From contig JANQWC010000028.1 of the NCBI GenBank assembly GCA_030730025.1, positions 74,454-132,099 of the forward strand: a stretch of DNA of 57,646 nucleotides. The letters run 5' to 3'. The notes under the pieces are model-generated. The model did no database searches, was not told the DNA's origin, and saw nothing but the letters and a program-made list of their open reading frames with translations. The translations under genes were made by a program, and so were the position numbers. This document shows, piece by piece, positions 1 through 8,403 of this stretch. The stretch comes from Crocinitomicaceae bacterium. GTDB taxonomy: Bacteria; Bacteroidota; Bacteroidia; Flavobacteriales_D; Crocinitomicaceae. How positions within the stretch are numbered: the first letter of the stretch is position 1; every line of letters begins with the position of its first letter.

Positions 1-938
1 ACTCCGAGGTTGCTAAATGCGGTAATGGCTTGGCTCAAAATAGAGGTGCCATCTAGGGTGCCAAAATGATAGAGCCCCCAGCTCATGTTCACTACCAAAC
101 GCTTGTCGGCAGCAAGTGCTTTTTGATACATCCATTGCCAGGCATCTAGCACGGCGCCTTCGTCTACAAGAAAAGTAACAAACAAGAATTGTGCTTCATA
201 AGCCACACCGCGGTAAGGGCTTGTGGCACCACCTCCACCGGCGATACCTGCCACGTGTGTGCCGTGTGTGCCGTAATTGTAAATGTTGGAGGTGTCGCCG
301 CCGGCTGCTAAAAGGCTAGGGGTATCTGCATATTCGGTTCCGTAAGAAAAGCCGTTGGGCGCTGGCCCGCTGGTTTTGAATTGATCCCAGGCGGCGTAAA
401 TGCGGTGTTGCTGCATGAGGGTGTCGTAAAAAACGGGGTGGGTGTAGTCGAAGCCCCAGTCGGTGACGCCAATGAAGACGTCTTTACCGGCGTAGCCTTG
501 CGGAAGACCAATGCCTGCATGGACGGAGTCGGCATGGAGGTCTTTGACGGCTTTGTCTAGGTTGGGGCTGATGCGCCCCGCGATTTCGAGGTAGTCTAAA
601 CCTTTGAGGCCCGCCAAAGCAGCGAGCTTTTGGAGCGGTACTTTAAGCGAAAGCAGCCCTGCAATTGGTTTTTGAAACAAAATGCGTTGCCATTGAAGCT
701 CTTCGGCTTTGAATTGGGTGTTACAACGCCCGAGCATGGATAAATACCAGCGCCCGTCGATGTTGTAAATAGGGTAGTTGGCTTGCAGTTGGGCTGAAAC
801 AGCGCCTTTTTGGCGCAGGAGTTCGTTTTGAATTTGCTGGAGCTCGTGTTGGTCTGCTTGGCTCATTTTTGGAGCCGACCACGCGTTTATGCTGGAGCAG
901 CAAAGAGCGAGGGCAAAAAACAGTACAATTCGAGACAT
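1..938 (-). CDS. Subtilisin-like S8 family serine protease, secreted (C-terminus cut by window edge)
   Basis: The frame is open from an ATG at 938 to the window edge, giving 312 visible residues. A hydrophobic N-terminus (residues 1-20) looks like a signal peptide. An N-terminal region of about 130 residues has the look of an inhibitor/propeptide. The protease domain then begins: catalytic Asp160 lies in VTDWGFDYTHP and catalytic His225 in YGTHGTHVAGIAGG, both classic subtilase motifs. The GTS-type catalytic Ser must lie beyond base 1. Subtilases of this type in Bacteroidota are usually exported and often carry a type IX sorting domain at the C-terminus, which cannot be seen here. The gene is separated by only 26 bases from the stop of the nitroreductase gene upstream, so read-through from that operon is possible. 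Confidence 0.85.
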   Translation of the reverse strand, partial: MSRIVLFFALALCCSSINAWSAPKMSQADQHELQQIQNELLRQKGAVSAQLQANYPIYNIDGRWYLSMLGRCNTQFKAEELQWQRILFQKPIAGLLSLKVPLQKLAALAGLKGLDYLEIAGRISPNLDKAVKDLHADSVHAGIGLPQGYAGKDVFIGVTDWGFDYTHPVFYDTLMQQHRIYAAWDQFKTSGPAPNGFSYGTEYADTPSLLAAGGDTSNIYNYGTHGTHVAGIAGGGGATSPYRGVAYEAQFLFVTFLVDEGAVLDAWQWMYQKALAADKRLVVNMSWGLYHFGTLDGTSILSQAITAFSNLG

Positions 939-964
939 CCTCAAATATATGGAAAATCCTTTGT

Positions 965-1600
965 TTAGCGAGTGCTGAACAAGGAATTTTTTGGCCTTCT
1001 GACTTTTTTGAGCGCTTGGTAGTGGTCGTCGGTAGCGCGTTTACCTATGGGGCAAATCAAGACACTGTGCAGACCTTCTGCTTCTAAGTTCAAGAGTTGG
1101 TCTAGCGCAAGCGGATCAAAGCCTTCCATTGGGGTGGCGTCGAGCTGCAAAAGCGCACAAGCGCTCAGTAATTGGCCAAGTGCAATGTATGCTTGTTTGC
1201 CGTTCCAACTTTTGATCTCTGCAGCTGGTTTTTGACCAATGGCCGCATGAAGGTGGTTTCTAAAACCCTTGATTTGTTCCTCTTGCATGGCGCGGGTGTC
1301 GCGCATGTGGTCGGCGTGTTGGTCTAAATAGGTGGTGTCGAGGTCGTTTTTGGCGCAAAGCACGAGCACGGCCGAGGCATCTACAATTTGTTGCTGATTC
1401 CAAGCGAGAGACTTGATTTGCGCGCGCAAGGCGCTGTCTTCAATCCAGATAAAGTGCAAGGGCTGAAGTCCGTAACTTGTAGGTGTAAGTTGCAGTACGC
1501 GTTCTATTGTTTCTTTGTCGTTTGCGTCGAGCTGTTGGGTTGCGTCAAATTTTTTGGTGGCGTAGCGCCATTCGAGTGCTTGGATAAGTTGGTCTTTCAT
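965..1600 (-). CDS. Nitroreductase family NAD(P)H-dependent oxidoreductase (NfsB-like)
   Basis: This 211-residue protein has the usual length and layout of FMN-dependent NfsB/YdgI-type nitroreductases. The N-terminal WRYATKKFD block is the typical FMN-phosphate binding start, followed by PTSYGLQPLHF, which matches the family 'SSxNxQPw' region, and a C-terminal basic segment with KKVRRPKNS. Such enzymes reduce nitroaromatics, quinones or flavins using NAD(P)H as soluble homodimers; the physiological substrate here is unknown. The start lies 4 bases after the stop of the pirin gene, so the two are almost certainly co-transcribed, a pairing that suits a redox or electrophile stress role. Confidence 0.88.
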   Translation of the reverse strand: MKDQLIQALEWRYATKKFDATQQLDANDKETIERVLQLTPTSYGLQPLHFIWIEDSALRAQIKSLAWNQQQIVDASAVLVLCAKNDLDTTYLDQHADHMRDTRAMQEEQIKGFRNHLHAAIGQKPAAEIKSWNGKQAYIALGQLLSACALLQLDATPMEGFDPLALDQLLNLEAEGLHSVLICPIGKRATDDHYQALKKVRRPKNSLFSTR

Positions 1601-1604
1601 GAAT

Positions 1605-2309
1605 TTAGTTCATTGGTACTTCAATGACAAGTATTTTGCTGTTTTGTTCCATTTGGATGTCGATCTGTTCGATTTCGCTTATCCCTATCGCATCTCTGCT
1701 TTGTAGGCGTTGCGCTCCGATCTGAATTGCTCCTTCAACGACCATCAGGTAAATCCCGTTTTTCTGCTTATTGATGGCGTAGTTAACGGTGGTTTGGGCA
1801 TCAAACTCCCCTAAAGAAATCCAGGCGTCTTGGTGAATCCAGGTGTCTAGGCCGCTTTGTTGTGGTCCCACTAGTTGGGTAAAAACACCGTGGGTCAGGT
1901 TGTATTTTTTTTGCGCGTAACGGGGCGTCACTTGTTTTTGGTTGGGGAAAATCCAGATCTGAAATAAATTGAGCGCTTGGTCTGGTTTGGGGTTGAATTC
2001 ACTGTGGTAAATACCCGTTCCTGCAGACATCACTTGCACTTCTCCAGCTTCAATGATTTCGCTAAAACCCATGCTGTCTTGGTGTTGAATGGCACCGCTT
2101 AAAGGAATTGTGATGATTTCCATGTTGTCGTGGGGGTGCTTGCCAAAGCCCATTCCGCCGGCAACGATATCGTCGTTGAGCACGCGCAGCATGCCAAAAT
2201 GGATGCGTTCTGGGTTGTACCATGAGGCAAAACTAAAGGAGTGCTTGGCGTTGAGCCAGCCGTGGTCTGCGTGTCCGCGCGAGGCTTCAGGATGAAAAAC
2301 GGTTTTCAT
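1605..2309 (-). CDS. Pirin family protein (YhaK-like bicupin)
   Basis: The protein has 234 residues, the usual length of the short YhaK-type pirins. The N-terminal cupin holds the expected metal-binding set: HPHDNMEI, then QHQDSMG and the VMSAGTGIYHSEFN block, corresponding to the His-x-His, His and Glu positions of pirins. The C-terminal half is a shorter second cupin. Some pirins have quercetin 2,3-dioxygenase activity, and others are redox-sensitive regulators; the sequence does not choose between these. It is the first gene of an operon with the nitroreductase and is divergent from the membrane protein gene starting at 2422. A second, larger pirin with a Tat-like signal lies at the other end of the window. 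Confidence 0.9.
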   Translation of the reverse strand: MKTVFHPEASRGHADHGWLNAKHSFSFASWYNPERIHFGMLRVLNDDIVAGGMGFGKHPHDNMEIITIPLSGAIQHQDSMGFSEIIEAGEVQVMSAGTGIYHSEFNPKPDQALNLFQIWIFPNQKQVTPRYAQKKYNLTHGVFTQLVGPQQSGLDTWIHQDAWISLGEFDAQTTVNYAINKQKNGIYLMVVEGAIQIGAQRLQSRDAIGISEIEQIDIQMEQNSKILVIEVPMN

Positions 2310-2350
2310 GTTCTTTTTTTGTGCAAAGTAAAGGATAGAATGATGCTTAA

Positions 2351-2363
2351 TTCAATAACACAT
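2351..2363 (+). promoter_or_regulatory. Candidate operator half: 13-base motif shared with 37125-37137
   Basis: The sequence TTCAATAACACAT occurs here, 59 bases before the SpmA/B-like gene, and again at 37125-37137, 20 bases before the small His/Cys-rich protein gene. In this copy the motif runs into TAACA-CA-TGTTA, an inverted repeat with 5-base arms. Both copies are intergenic and face the same way relative to the downstream gene. Shared regulation is inference. Confidence 0.25.
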
Positions 2364-2421
2364 GTTAATTCTTTTTGTTGGGAGTTGTTGGTCATTGATA
2401 GAATTTGTGCAATTTCGTTAT

Positions 2422-3861
2422 ATGGTATTGAGTCGTTTTTGGCTGGTCATATTCATCAGCTCCATTTTATTTGTCCTTTTCGCTGTTTTCTCAGGACAGT
2501 TTTACAGTATTGATTATGTGCTGAATGGCAAAAAAGATGACCCCGTACTCATTGGTGAAACGTACAAATGGAAACTTCCCGCAAGTTACCGCGAACAAAT
2601 GGCTCGTGCCGACAACAACACCTATGTGAAAGATGTCAATCCGCTAGACGCCGACACCACCTACGTGCTGAAAGAAAAAACAGTCATGATTTATTCTGGT
2701 GTTCAGAAATCTGACGGTTTGTTGGTCACGGCAAAAAACAGTTTATTCGACCTCATTTTGCCCTTGATGGCTTACCTCGCCTTTTTTGCGGGCATCATGC
2801 AACTCCTCATTGATTCTGGCGCCACCGAGCGTTTGGCCAAGCGCCTGAGTCCGTTTTTCTCAAAAGTATTTCCGCAGGTACCCGCTGGGCATCCGTCGAT
2901 TACCTACATGACCATGAATTTCTCGGCCAATTTCCTCGGTCTAGACTCCGCCGCCACACCTTTTGGGCTCAAGGCCATGGAGAGTTTACAAGAACTCAAT
3001 ACGGAGAAAGACAAGGCTTCGGATGCGCAAATTATGTTTTTGTGCTTGCATGCAGCTGGGCTCACGCTGATCCCGACTTCTATTATTGGTTACCGCGCAG
3101 CAGCAAATGCGGCCAATCCGGCAGATGTCATGCTGCCTTGTATCATCACCTCTTTTATTGGCACTTTGGCGGCATTCTTTATTGTGGGTTTGCGCCAGCG
3201 CATTTCCTTCAAAAGCGGTTTGCTGTTAGGAGTCATTATGGGCATCATCGGCGCCATCTTTGGTTTGCTTTTTTATGTGGGGTCGCTCAATTTGGTCGAG
3301 AAAAATTACTTTACGGGTAACTTTTCAGGCATTTTGCTCTTTTCCATTATTTTGTTGACACTGCTTTTTGCATTTAAAAATGAAGCGCGTTTCAAAGAGA
3401 AAGAAACAACAGTTTTTGATGCATTTGTAGAAGGCGCACGCTCTGGTTTGGATACCGGTGTCAAGATTTTCCCCTACGTGCTCGGTATGCTTGTGGCCAT
3501 TTCGGTTTTTCGCAATTCTGGCTTGTTTGAACTCATTGCGGGTGGCATTTCTGAGGTGTTTCGCTATGTGGGTGTGAGCAAAGAAATCACCGACTCATTG
3601 CCAGTGGCCTTGTTGCGTCCTTTTAGCAGTTCTGGTTCTCGCGGATTTATGCTCGATGCCATGAATCAGTTTGGGCCTGATAGCTTAGCCGGAAGGCTGT
3701 CGTCTATTTTTCAGTGTTCGGCAGAAACAACTTTTTATGTAATAGCCGTCTATTTTGGCTCGATTCAAGTGCGCAATACGCGCTACACCTTGGGCACCAT
3801 GCTTTTGGTGGACCTCATTTGTGTACTCACCGCTATTGGCGTAGCACTTTGGTTTTTCTAA
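2422..3861 (+). CDS. SpmA/SpmB-like nucleoside-recognition (Gate) domain membrane protein, fused form
   Basis: This 479-residue multi-spanning membrane protein combines two Gate/nucleoside-recognition halves, like Bacillus spore maturation proteins SpmA and SpmB joined in one chain. The start at 2422 gives a hydrophobic first segment (residues 1-25); the frame stays open further upstream but that sequence is not protein-like. After the first helix is a soluble insert of about 75 residues. Half 1 follows, with MTMNFSANFLGLDSAATPFGLKAM, which holds the conserved NxLGLdnaATP-type motif, and half 2 has the matching PVALLRPFSSSGSRG motif near residue 395. In non-sporulating Bacteroidota the substrate is unknown. 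The gene is followed after 3 bases by the 25-residue-repeat protein, so they form an operon. Confidence 0.85.
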   Translation: MVLSRFWLVIFISSILFVLFAVFSGQFYSIDYVLNGKKDDPVLIGETYKWKLPASYREQMARADNNTYVKDVNPLDADTTYVLKEKTVMIYSGVQKSDGLLVTAKNSLFDLILPLMAYLAFFAGIMQLLIDSGATERLAKRLSPFFSKVFPQVPAGHPSITYMTMNFSANFLGLDSAATPFGLKAMESLQELNTEKDKASDAQIMFLCLHAAGLTLIPTSIIGYRAAANAANPADVMLPCIITSFIGTLAAFFIVGLRQRISFKSGLLLGVIMGIIGAIFGLLFYVGSLNLVEKNYFTGNFSGILLFSIILLTLLFAFKNEARFKEKETTVFDAFVEGARSGLDTGVKIFPYVLGMLVAISVFRNSGLFELIAGGISEVFRYVGVSKEITDSLPVALLRPFSSSGSRGFMLDAMNQFGPDSLAGRLSSIFQCSAETTFYVIAVYFGSIQVRNTRYTLGTMLLVDLICVLTAIGVALWFF

Positions 3862-3864
3862 ACA

Positions 3865-4290
3865 ATGAAGGCGAATACTCTTTCATATCCATCACTCGTG
3901 ATCCTCGCTTGGGCTAAAGCGGTGGACGGCCATTCGACATTGCACAATTGGCTGCAAGAAAATGGCTATCCCGAACTCTGGATGGCCACACAAGCCATCA
4001 GGCTACACGACCCCGCTAGGCAATGGTTGCTCAAAAATGGCTACCCAGAAATTATGGCGATGATCAGTGCGGCAGAGGGCGATGAAAAAGCTCAAAAATG
4101 GCTACAGCAATTTGGCTATGATGTATTGTATCATATAGCCATGGCAGTAGAACACGAGCAAGAGAGCTGGTTTTGGCTCAGAAAACACACGAGCCCCGAG
4201 TTGATCATCTTGGCAAAGTCCATACAGGTCATCAAGGACCGCATTGAGGAGAACCACAATGACGTCCATGCCATTCACAAAGATTTATAG
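3865..4290 (+). CDS. Hypothetical protein built of four 25-residue repeats (WL-x4-GYPEL)
   Basis: I do not recognise a named family for this 141-residue protein. It lacks a signal peptide and membrane segments. Tryptophans at residues 29, 54, 79 and 104 recur with an exact 25-residue period, each starting a unit of the form W-L-x4-G-Y-P-E-L/I followed by a small-residue helix; the third and fourth units are degenerate (FGYDVL, HTSPEL). A half unit (SYPSLVILAWAKAV) precedes the first. The pattern suggests a small alpha-solenoid, probably for protein-protein contacts. It follows the SpmA/B-like membrane protein after 3 bases and converges on pdhC, so a cytosolic partner role to that membrane protein is a fair guess. 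Confidence 0.8.
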   Translation: MKANTLSYPSLVILAWAKAVDGHSTLHNWLQENGYPELWMATQAIRLHDPARQWLLKNGYPEIMAMISAAEGDEKAQKWLQQFGYDVLYHIAMAVEHEQESWFWLRKHTSPELIILAKSIQVIKDRIEENHNDVHAIHKDL

Positions 4291-4322
4291 CAAGAATGCT
4301 TTTTTAGGAGAAGGACTGCTGC

Positions 4323-5591
4323 TTACAACAACATGGCAGCTGGTTGCTCCATGTAGGTCTTGAAGGTTTGTAAGAAAGCAGCTCCAGAAGCACCATCTAC
4401 AGCGCGGTGGTCGCAAGAAAGCGTCACTTTCATGACATTTCCTGGCACTACCTGGCCGTTTTTCACTACCGGTACTGCTTTGATGCCTCCAATCGCTAAA
4501 ATACAAGCGTCTGGTGGGTTCACAATTGCAGTAAATGATTCGATGCCGAACATACCGAGGTTTGAAATAGTGAAGGTATTGCCTTCCCAATCACTTGGTT
4601 GTAATTTTTTGTCTTTGGCTTTCTGTGCAAATTCTCTTACTTCAGCAGAAATTTGGGTGAGGCCCTTGCCATCGGCAAAGCGCACAACAGGAACGAGTAA
4701 GCCATCTTCTACAGCAACAGCAACACCGATGTTGACGTGGTCATTGCGGCGAATGAAATCGCCCATCCAGGCGCTATTGACAGCTGGGTGCTTGCGCAAG
4801 GCCATGGCTACGGCTTTGATCACCATATCGTTGAAAGATACTTTCACGCCATCGAGGCTATTGAGACCTTTGCGGATCGCCATAGCTGCATCCATATCGA
4901 TGTCTAAAGTGAGGTAGAAGTGAGGTGCGGTAAATTTGCTTTCTGCCAAGCGGCGTGCAATGGTTTTGCGCATTTGCGAAACGGGCTCGTCTGTATAAGA
5001 GACAGTTCCCATAGGAGCTGCGCTGTAAGTTGGCGCGTTGGCTGCTGGGGTGTAAGGTACGTAATGATCTACGTCGCGCTTCACGATGCGGCCGTTTTCG
5101 CCGGTACCGCCAACTGCTTGGATATCGATGCCGCGTTCTGCCGCCATCTTTTTAGCCAATGGAGAAGCAAATACACGGTCTGAGTTGTTGGCAACAGCAA
5201 CAGGTGCCGCTGCGGGAGCAACAACAGGAGCAGGGCTAGGTGCTGGTGTGCTGACAGGAGCTGCTACAGGAGCTGCTGCAGCTGGCGCTGGCTCAGGAGC
5301 CGCACTTGCGCTCGGCGCACTCTCGGCTGCTAAAAGCGCAGAAATGTCTTCACCGGCTGCACCGATGATCGCTAAAATGCTATTCACAGGGGCCGTTTTT
5401 CCGGTCTCTACACCAATGTGTAACAAAACACCATCGTAAAAAGACTCAAATTCCATAGTGGCTTTGTCTGTTTCGATCTCGGCGAGTACTTCACCGGATT
5501 TAACTGCATCACCAACGTTTTTTGTCCAGGCGGCAACAACACCTTCTGTCATGGTGTCGCTTAATTTGGGCATGTATACTACTTCAGCCAT
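4323..5591 (-). CDS. pdhC: Pyruvate dehydrogenase E2, dihydrolipoamide acetyltransferase
   Basis: This 422-residue protein transfers the acetyl group from E1 to coenzyme A in the cytosolic pyruvate dehydrogenase complex. It has one lipoyl domain at the N-terminus with Lys43 in ETDKATMEFES, the lipoylated lysine. An Ala/Pro-rich flexible linker follows (about residues 85-130), then a peripheral subunit-binding domain (about 138-178, FASPLAKKMAAERGI) and the acetyltransferase core ending with SCDHRAVDGA, where His395 is the catalytic histidine. The DHRxVDG motif and linker composition fit E2p. It sits 17 bases downstream of pdhA. E1-beta and E3 are not in the window, as is common in Flavobacteriia. 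Confidence 0.95.
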   Translation of the reverse strand: MAEVVYMPKLSDTMTEGVVAAWTKNVGDAVKSGEVLAEIETDKATMEFESFYDGVLLHIGVETGKTAPVNSILAIIGAAGEDISALLAAESAPSASAAPEPAPAAAAPVAAPVSTPAPSPAPVVAPAAAPVAVANNSDRVFASPLAKKMAAERGIDIQAVGGTGENGRIVKRDVDHYVPYTPAANAPTYSAAPMGTVSYTDEPVSQMRKTIARRLAESKFTAPHFYLTLDIDMDAAMAIRKGLNSLDGVKVSFNDMVIKAVAMALRKHPAVNSAWMGDFIRRNDHVNIGVAVAVEDGLLVPVVRFADGKGLTQISAEVREFAQKAKDKKLQPSDWEGNTFTISNLGMFGIESFTAIVNPPDACILAIGGIKAVPVVKNGQVVPGNVMKVTLSCDHRAVDGASGAAFLQTFKTYMEQPAAMLL

Positions 5592-5608
5592 GTCTTTTTA
5601 TTTGGGTT

Positions 5609-6631
5609 TTAGTATTCTTTGATATATGGGTAATCTGCTTGCGTATAAACATCTTCGTAGAGTTCATGCGCTTCTGGGTAAGGTGAGTTTTCTGCAAAAG
5701 CTACAGATTCTTCAACTTCTTTTTTGACCCAAGCGTCGATATCAGCGAGTTCTTTGTCCGAAAGCCATTTTTGAGTGTTAATCACACGAAGGCAGTGCTC
5801 AATTGGGTCTTGTTCGATCCATTCGGCAACCTCATCTTTGGTGCGGTATTTTTGTGGGTCAGACATCGAGTGTCCTTTGTAGCGGTATGTACGGATATCG
5901 AGCAGGGTAGGGCCTTCGCCGTTGCGTGCGCGGGTAGCCGCTTCTTCAATGGCTTCGTGAACAGATTCTGGACGCATGCCATTGACAATTTTCGACGGCA
6001 TTCCGTAAGAAAGACCAATTTGAGATAAGTCGGTGACGTTGGTGGTGCGCTCTACAGAAGTTCCCATGGCGTAGTTGTTGTTTTCAATGATGAAAATGAC
6101 TGGGATTTTCCAGTTCATGGCCATATTGAAGGTTTCGTGGAGCATTCCTTGACGCACAGCGCCATCGCCCATAGAAACAAAAGCTACGTTTTTGGTGCCT
6201 TTGTACATTTCGGCAAAGGCAACACCAGCTCCCATCCCAATTTGAGCACCCACAATACCGTGGCCACCCATGAAATTTACTTTTTTATCGAAAAAGTGCA
6301 TAGAACCACCTTTTCCTTTTGAACAGCCTGTGGTGCGGCCATAAAGTTCGGCCATTAGTACGCGTGGATCTGTACCCAACGCAATAGGATGTGCGTGGTC
6401 GCGGTAGGCAGTCATGTGCTTGTCGTCAGGTTGGCAAGCGCTTGCTGTACCAACAACAATCGCTTCTTGTCCGATGTAAAGGTGACAGAATCCGCCAAAT
6501 TTTTGTTGGATATATAACTGCCCTGTTTTGTCCTCAAATTTGCGGATCAAGAGCATGTCTTTGTACCACTTGACGTAGGTTTCTTTTGAAAACTTGGGCT
6601 TATCTGAACTTTTAACGGCTTTTGCGCACAT
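5609..6631 (-). CDS. pdhA: Pyruvate dehydrogenase E1 component, alpha subunit
   Basis: The 340-residue protein is the alpha half of heterotetrameric, thiamine-diphosphate-dependent pyruvate dehydrogenase, which decarboxylates pyruvate and acetylates the E2 lipoyl group. The thiamine-diphosphate motif runs from GDGAVRQG to ENNNYAMGTS, and the phosphorylation-loop region YRYKGHSMSDP is conserved as in E1-alpha proteins. HAHPIALG also matches the family. The ATG at 6631 is preceded by a good TATATTTG box with a TTG 22 bases upstream. pdhC follows immediately. The beta subunit is absent here and must be encoded elsewhere. Confidence 0.95.
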   Translation of the reverse strand: MCAKAVKSSDKPKFSKETYVKWYKDMLLIRKFEDKTGQLYIQQKFGGFCHLYIGQEAIVVGTASACQPDDKHMTAYRDHAHPIALGTDPRVLMAELYGRTTGCSKGKGGSMHFFDKKVNFMGGHGIVGAQIGMGAGVAFAEMYKGTKNVAFVSMGDGAVRQGMLHETFNMAMNWKIPVIFIIENNNYAMGTSVERTTNVTDLSQIGLSYGMPSKIVNGMRPESVHEAIEEAATRARNGEGPTLLDIRTYRYKGHSMSDPQKYRTKDEVAEWIEQDPIEHCLRVINTQKWLSDKELADIDAWVKKEVEESVAFAENSPYPEAHELYEDVYTQADYPYIKEY

Positions 6632-6652
6632 AACTTCTTTTTTTATCGGTCA

Positions 6653-6685
6653 CAAATATACAAATGATTCACAAACATTGTTCAA
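6653..6685 (-). promoter_or_regulatory. Promoter of pdhA-pdhC (TTG-N22-TATATTTG)
   Basis: On the minus strand TATATTTG (6660-6653) matches the Bacteroidota -7 consensus TAnnTTTG exactly, with TTG at 6685-6683, a 22-base spacer. The pdhA ATG lies about 20 bases downstream of the box. Confidence 0.6.
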
Positions 6686-6716
6686 AATGTCAATTTTACA
6701 CTAAGTGTTTGATATT

Positions 6717-7562
6717 TTAAATTTCACGCTTCAAATAGGGCTTCAATTGACGGATTGGCAGTACAAATTCAACGATGCCATTTGCCCAATTGGATACTTC
6801 ATAGGGGTTGTAGGTGAAGCGAATCCCTTGTGCGGTCATTTCAAAGTTATCGGGCAAATAGAATTTGCCGCCAAAGCTGTATTCTGTTTTTTCAAAAGGG
6901 ATTGTCGCACCGATGCCAACTGTTTTTCTAAATACACTTTCAGCGAGCTTCAATAAAGTTTCATCGACACGAAGCAAATCTTTCAATTTGAGTTCTTTGC
7001 CTGTGGTTTTGTCGAAGTAATAGTACCCCATGCCATACATACCATGTGCGCCGCCGGTGTTCTCGGCATTGTAATAGCGCAGTGCGGCGAAAGTAGTGTA
7101 GTGGTCGTCAATTTTGAAGGTGTCGGTCATGCTCCAGACGGTGATGTCGTCTTGGCGCGCTTCTTTTTTAAAGGCTTGCAAGGAGCGTTTGATCAGTGCT
7201 TCATTGAGCGGCCCAGGGTAGGGTTCGGTATCCATGGGGCGGTACAAGCTCTTGCGAATAAAATCATTGATCGCTTTTTGCCATTTGGTCAACGAATTGG
7301 CCTCGTTGTAGAATTGATAAACCACGCTAGACCATTCTTTGTCCCATTTGTCGACTACTTTTCTTTTAGAAATCAAGATGCTGTCAGCACCAGAGATGAG
7401 AACGGCGGTGTCTTTGGGGCTGGCTTCATTCGCTTGCTCCTCTTTGGGCAGCTTTTCTTGCGCTTGTTTTTGAGGTTTTTCTTTTTTAGCAGGAGCTGGT
7501 GTCTGACAAGAAAACAATACCAAAAGCGCAAGCGAAAAGGTGCTAAGGATATTAAGCTTCAT
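6717..7562 (-). CDS. DUF3298/RsiV-like lipoprotein
   Basis: This 281-residue protein starts with a lipoprotein signal ending in LFSC, so Cys19 would be lipidated. A low-complexity Lys/Pro/Glu spacer (about residues 22-50) follows, typical of lipoproteins that reach away from the membrane. The rest is a DUF4163/DUF3298 pair as in RsiV and PdaC: the block TFAALRYYNAENTGGAHGMYGMGYYYFD followed by KELKLKDLL (here split for length) and the C-terminal EFVLPIRQLKPYL are typical. RsiV binds lysozyme; for this homologue no ligand is known. It overlaps the lgt stop by 11 bases, so it is translated together with the enzyme that lipidates such proteins. Confidence 0.85.
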   Translation of the reverse strand: MKLNILSTFSLALLVLFSCQTPAPAKKEKPQKQAQEKLPKEEQANEASPKDTAVLISGADSILISKRKVVDKWDKEWSSVVYQFYNEANSLTKWQKAINDFIRKSLYRPMDTEPYPGPLNEALIKRSLQAFKKEARQDDITVWSMTDTFKIDDHYTTFAALRYYNAENTGGAHGMYGMGYYYFDKTTGKELKLKDLLRVDETLLKLAESVFRKTVGIGATIPFEKTEYSFGGKFYLPDNFEMTAQGIRFTYNPYEVSNWANGIVEFVLPIRQLKPYLKREI

Positions 7563-8403
7563 TTGGAGTTGTTTTTGTTGCTTTGGAAATCAAATAAATA
7601 CCGGCAATGACTAATGGAATACTGAGCATTTGACCCGTATTGAGCACGTTGGTGAAGTCCCGGGCGGTTTGTCCGAGTTTGAAGTTTTCGCAAATGATGC
7701 GCGCGCCAAAAATAAGGATCAGAAAACTCCCAAAGACAAAACCTGGTTGCTGCCATTTTTTGAGTTTCCAATAGAGGTAAAGCAGAACAAAGAAAGAAAT
7801 GAAATAACAGATGGCTTCGTATAACTGCGCTGGATGGCGTGGGGTGGGGTCGTAGTTGCCAATGGCTTCATTGTAGAAATACTCAAATTCAAAGGCCCAA
7901 GGCACATCGGTGACGTAGCCCACCATTTCGTGGTTCACGAGGTTGCCCAAGCGGATAAACGTAGCGGCAATAGCAATAGGCGCAGCGATGCGGTCTAAGA
8001 TCCAGATATACGAACGATTGGAAACTCTTTTGGTGAAAATATAAAGGGCAATCAGAATGGCAATGGCCGCGCCGTGGCTGGCCAAACCGCCCTCCCAAAT
8101 TTTGATGATGTCGCCTGGATGCGAAAAATACCCGCGCTCGATGATTTGGCCGTGTTCGATTTGATCCCAATACGGGCCGTAAAAAAGCACGTGGCCTAAG
8201 CGCGCGCCGAGAATAGTGCCCAGCACCATATAGGTCACGAGCGTGTCGAGCACCTTGTCTTCAACTTGTTCGGCTCTGAACATTTTGCGGATCACAAAAT
8301 AGCCCATTACGATGCCCGAAACAAAGAGCAAACCATACAAATTAGGGGTGCGCCAGCCGTCAATAAGTTGTGAATCGACGGCCCAATGAATAGAAAGTAT
8401 CAT
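7552..8403 (-). CDS. lgt: Prolipoprotein diacylglyceryl transferase
   Basis: Lgt moves the diacylglyceryl group of phosphatidylglycerol to the lipobox cysteine of prolipoproteins in the inner membrane. The 283-residue protein has about seven hydrophobic segments. The conserved GARLGHVLFYGP region, SHGAAIAI (catalytic His region), the Lgt signature IRLGNLVNHEMVGYVTD with the essential Arg/Asn, and HPAQLYEAICY are all present. It overlaps the trhO stop by ATGA at 8400-8403 and is itself overlapped by the DUF3298 lipoprotein gene. The order UMF1-dapD-trhO-lgt-lipoprotein is a single coupled operon. Confidence 0.95.
   Translation of the reverse strand: MILSIHWAVDSQLIDGWRTPNLYGLLFVSGIVMGYFVIRKMFRAEQVEDKVLDTLVTYMVLGTILGARLGHVLFYGPYWDQIEHGQIIERGYFSHPGDIIKIWEGGLASHGAAIAILIALYIFTKRVSNRSYIWILDRIAAPIAIAATFIRLGNLVNHEMVGYVTDVPWAFEFEYFYNEAIGNYDPTPRHPAQLYEAICYFISFFVLLYLYWKLKKWQQPGFVFGSFLILIFGARIICENFKLGQTARDFTNVLNTGQMLSIPLVIAGIYLISKATKTTPNEA

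Noticed and set aside
4279-4306. Terminator AGCA-AGAA-TGCT-TTTTT after the repeat protein gene
   Set aside because: The stem has only four pairs, too weak to call.
5086-5439. Open frame of 117 codons, very rich in Ala and Gly, opposite pdhC
   Set aside because: It is the complement of the Ala/Pro-rich linker of pdhC; its composition follows from that linker and it has no promoter.
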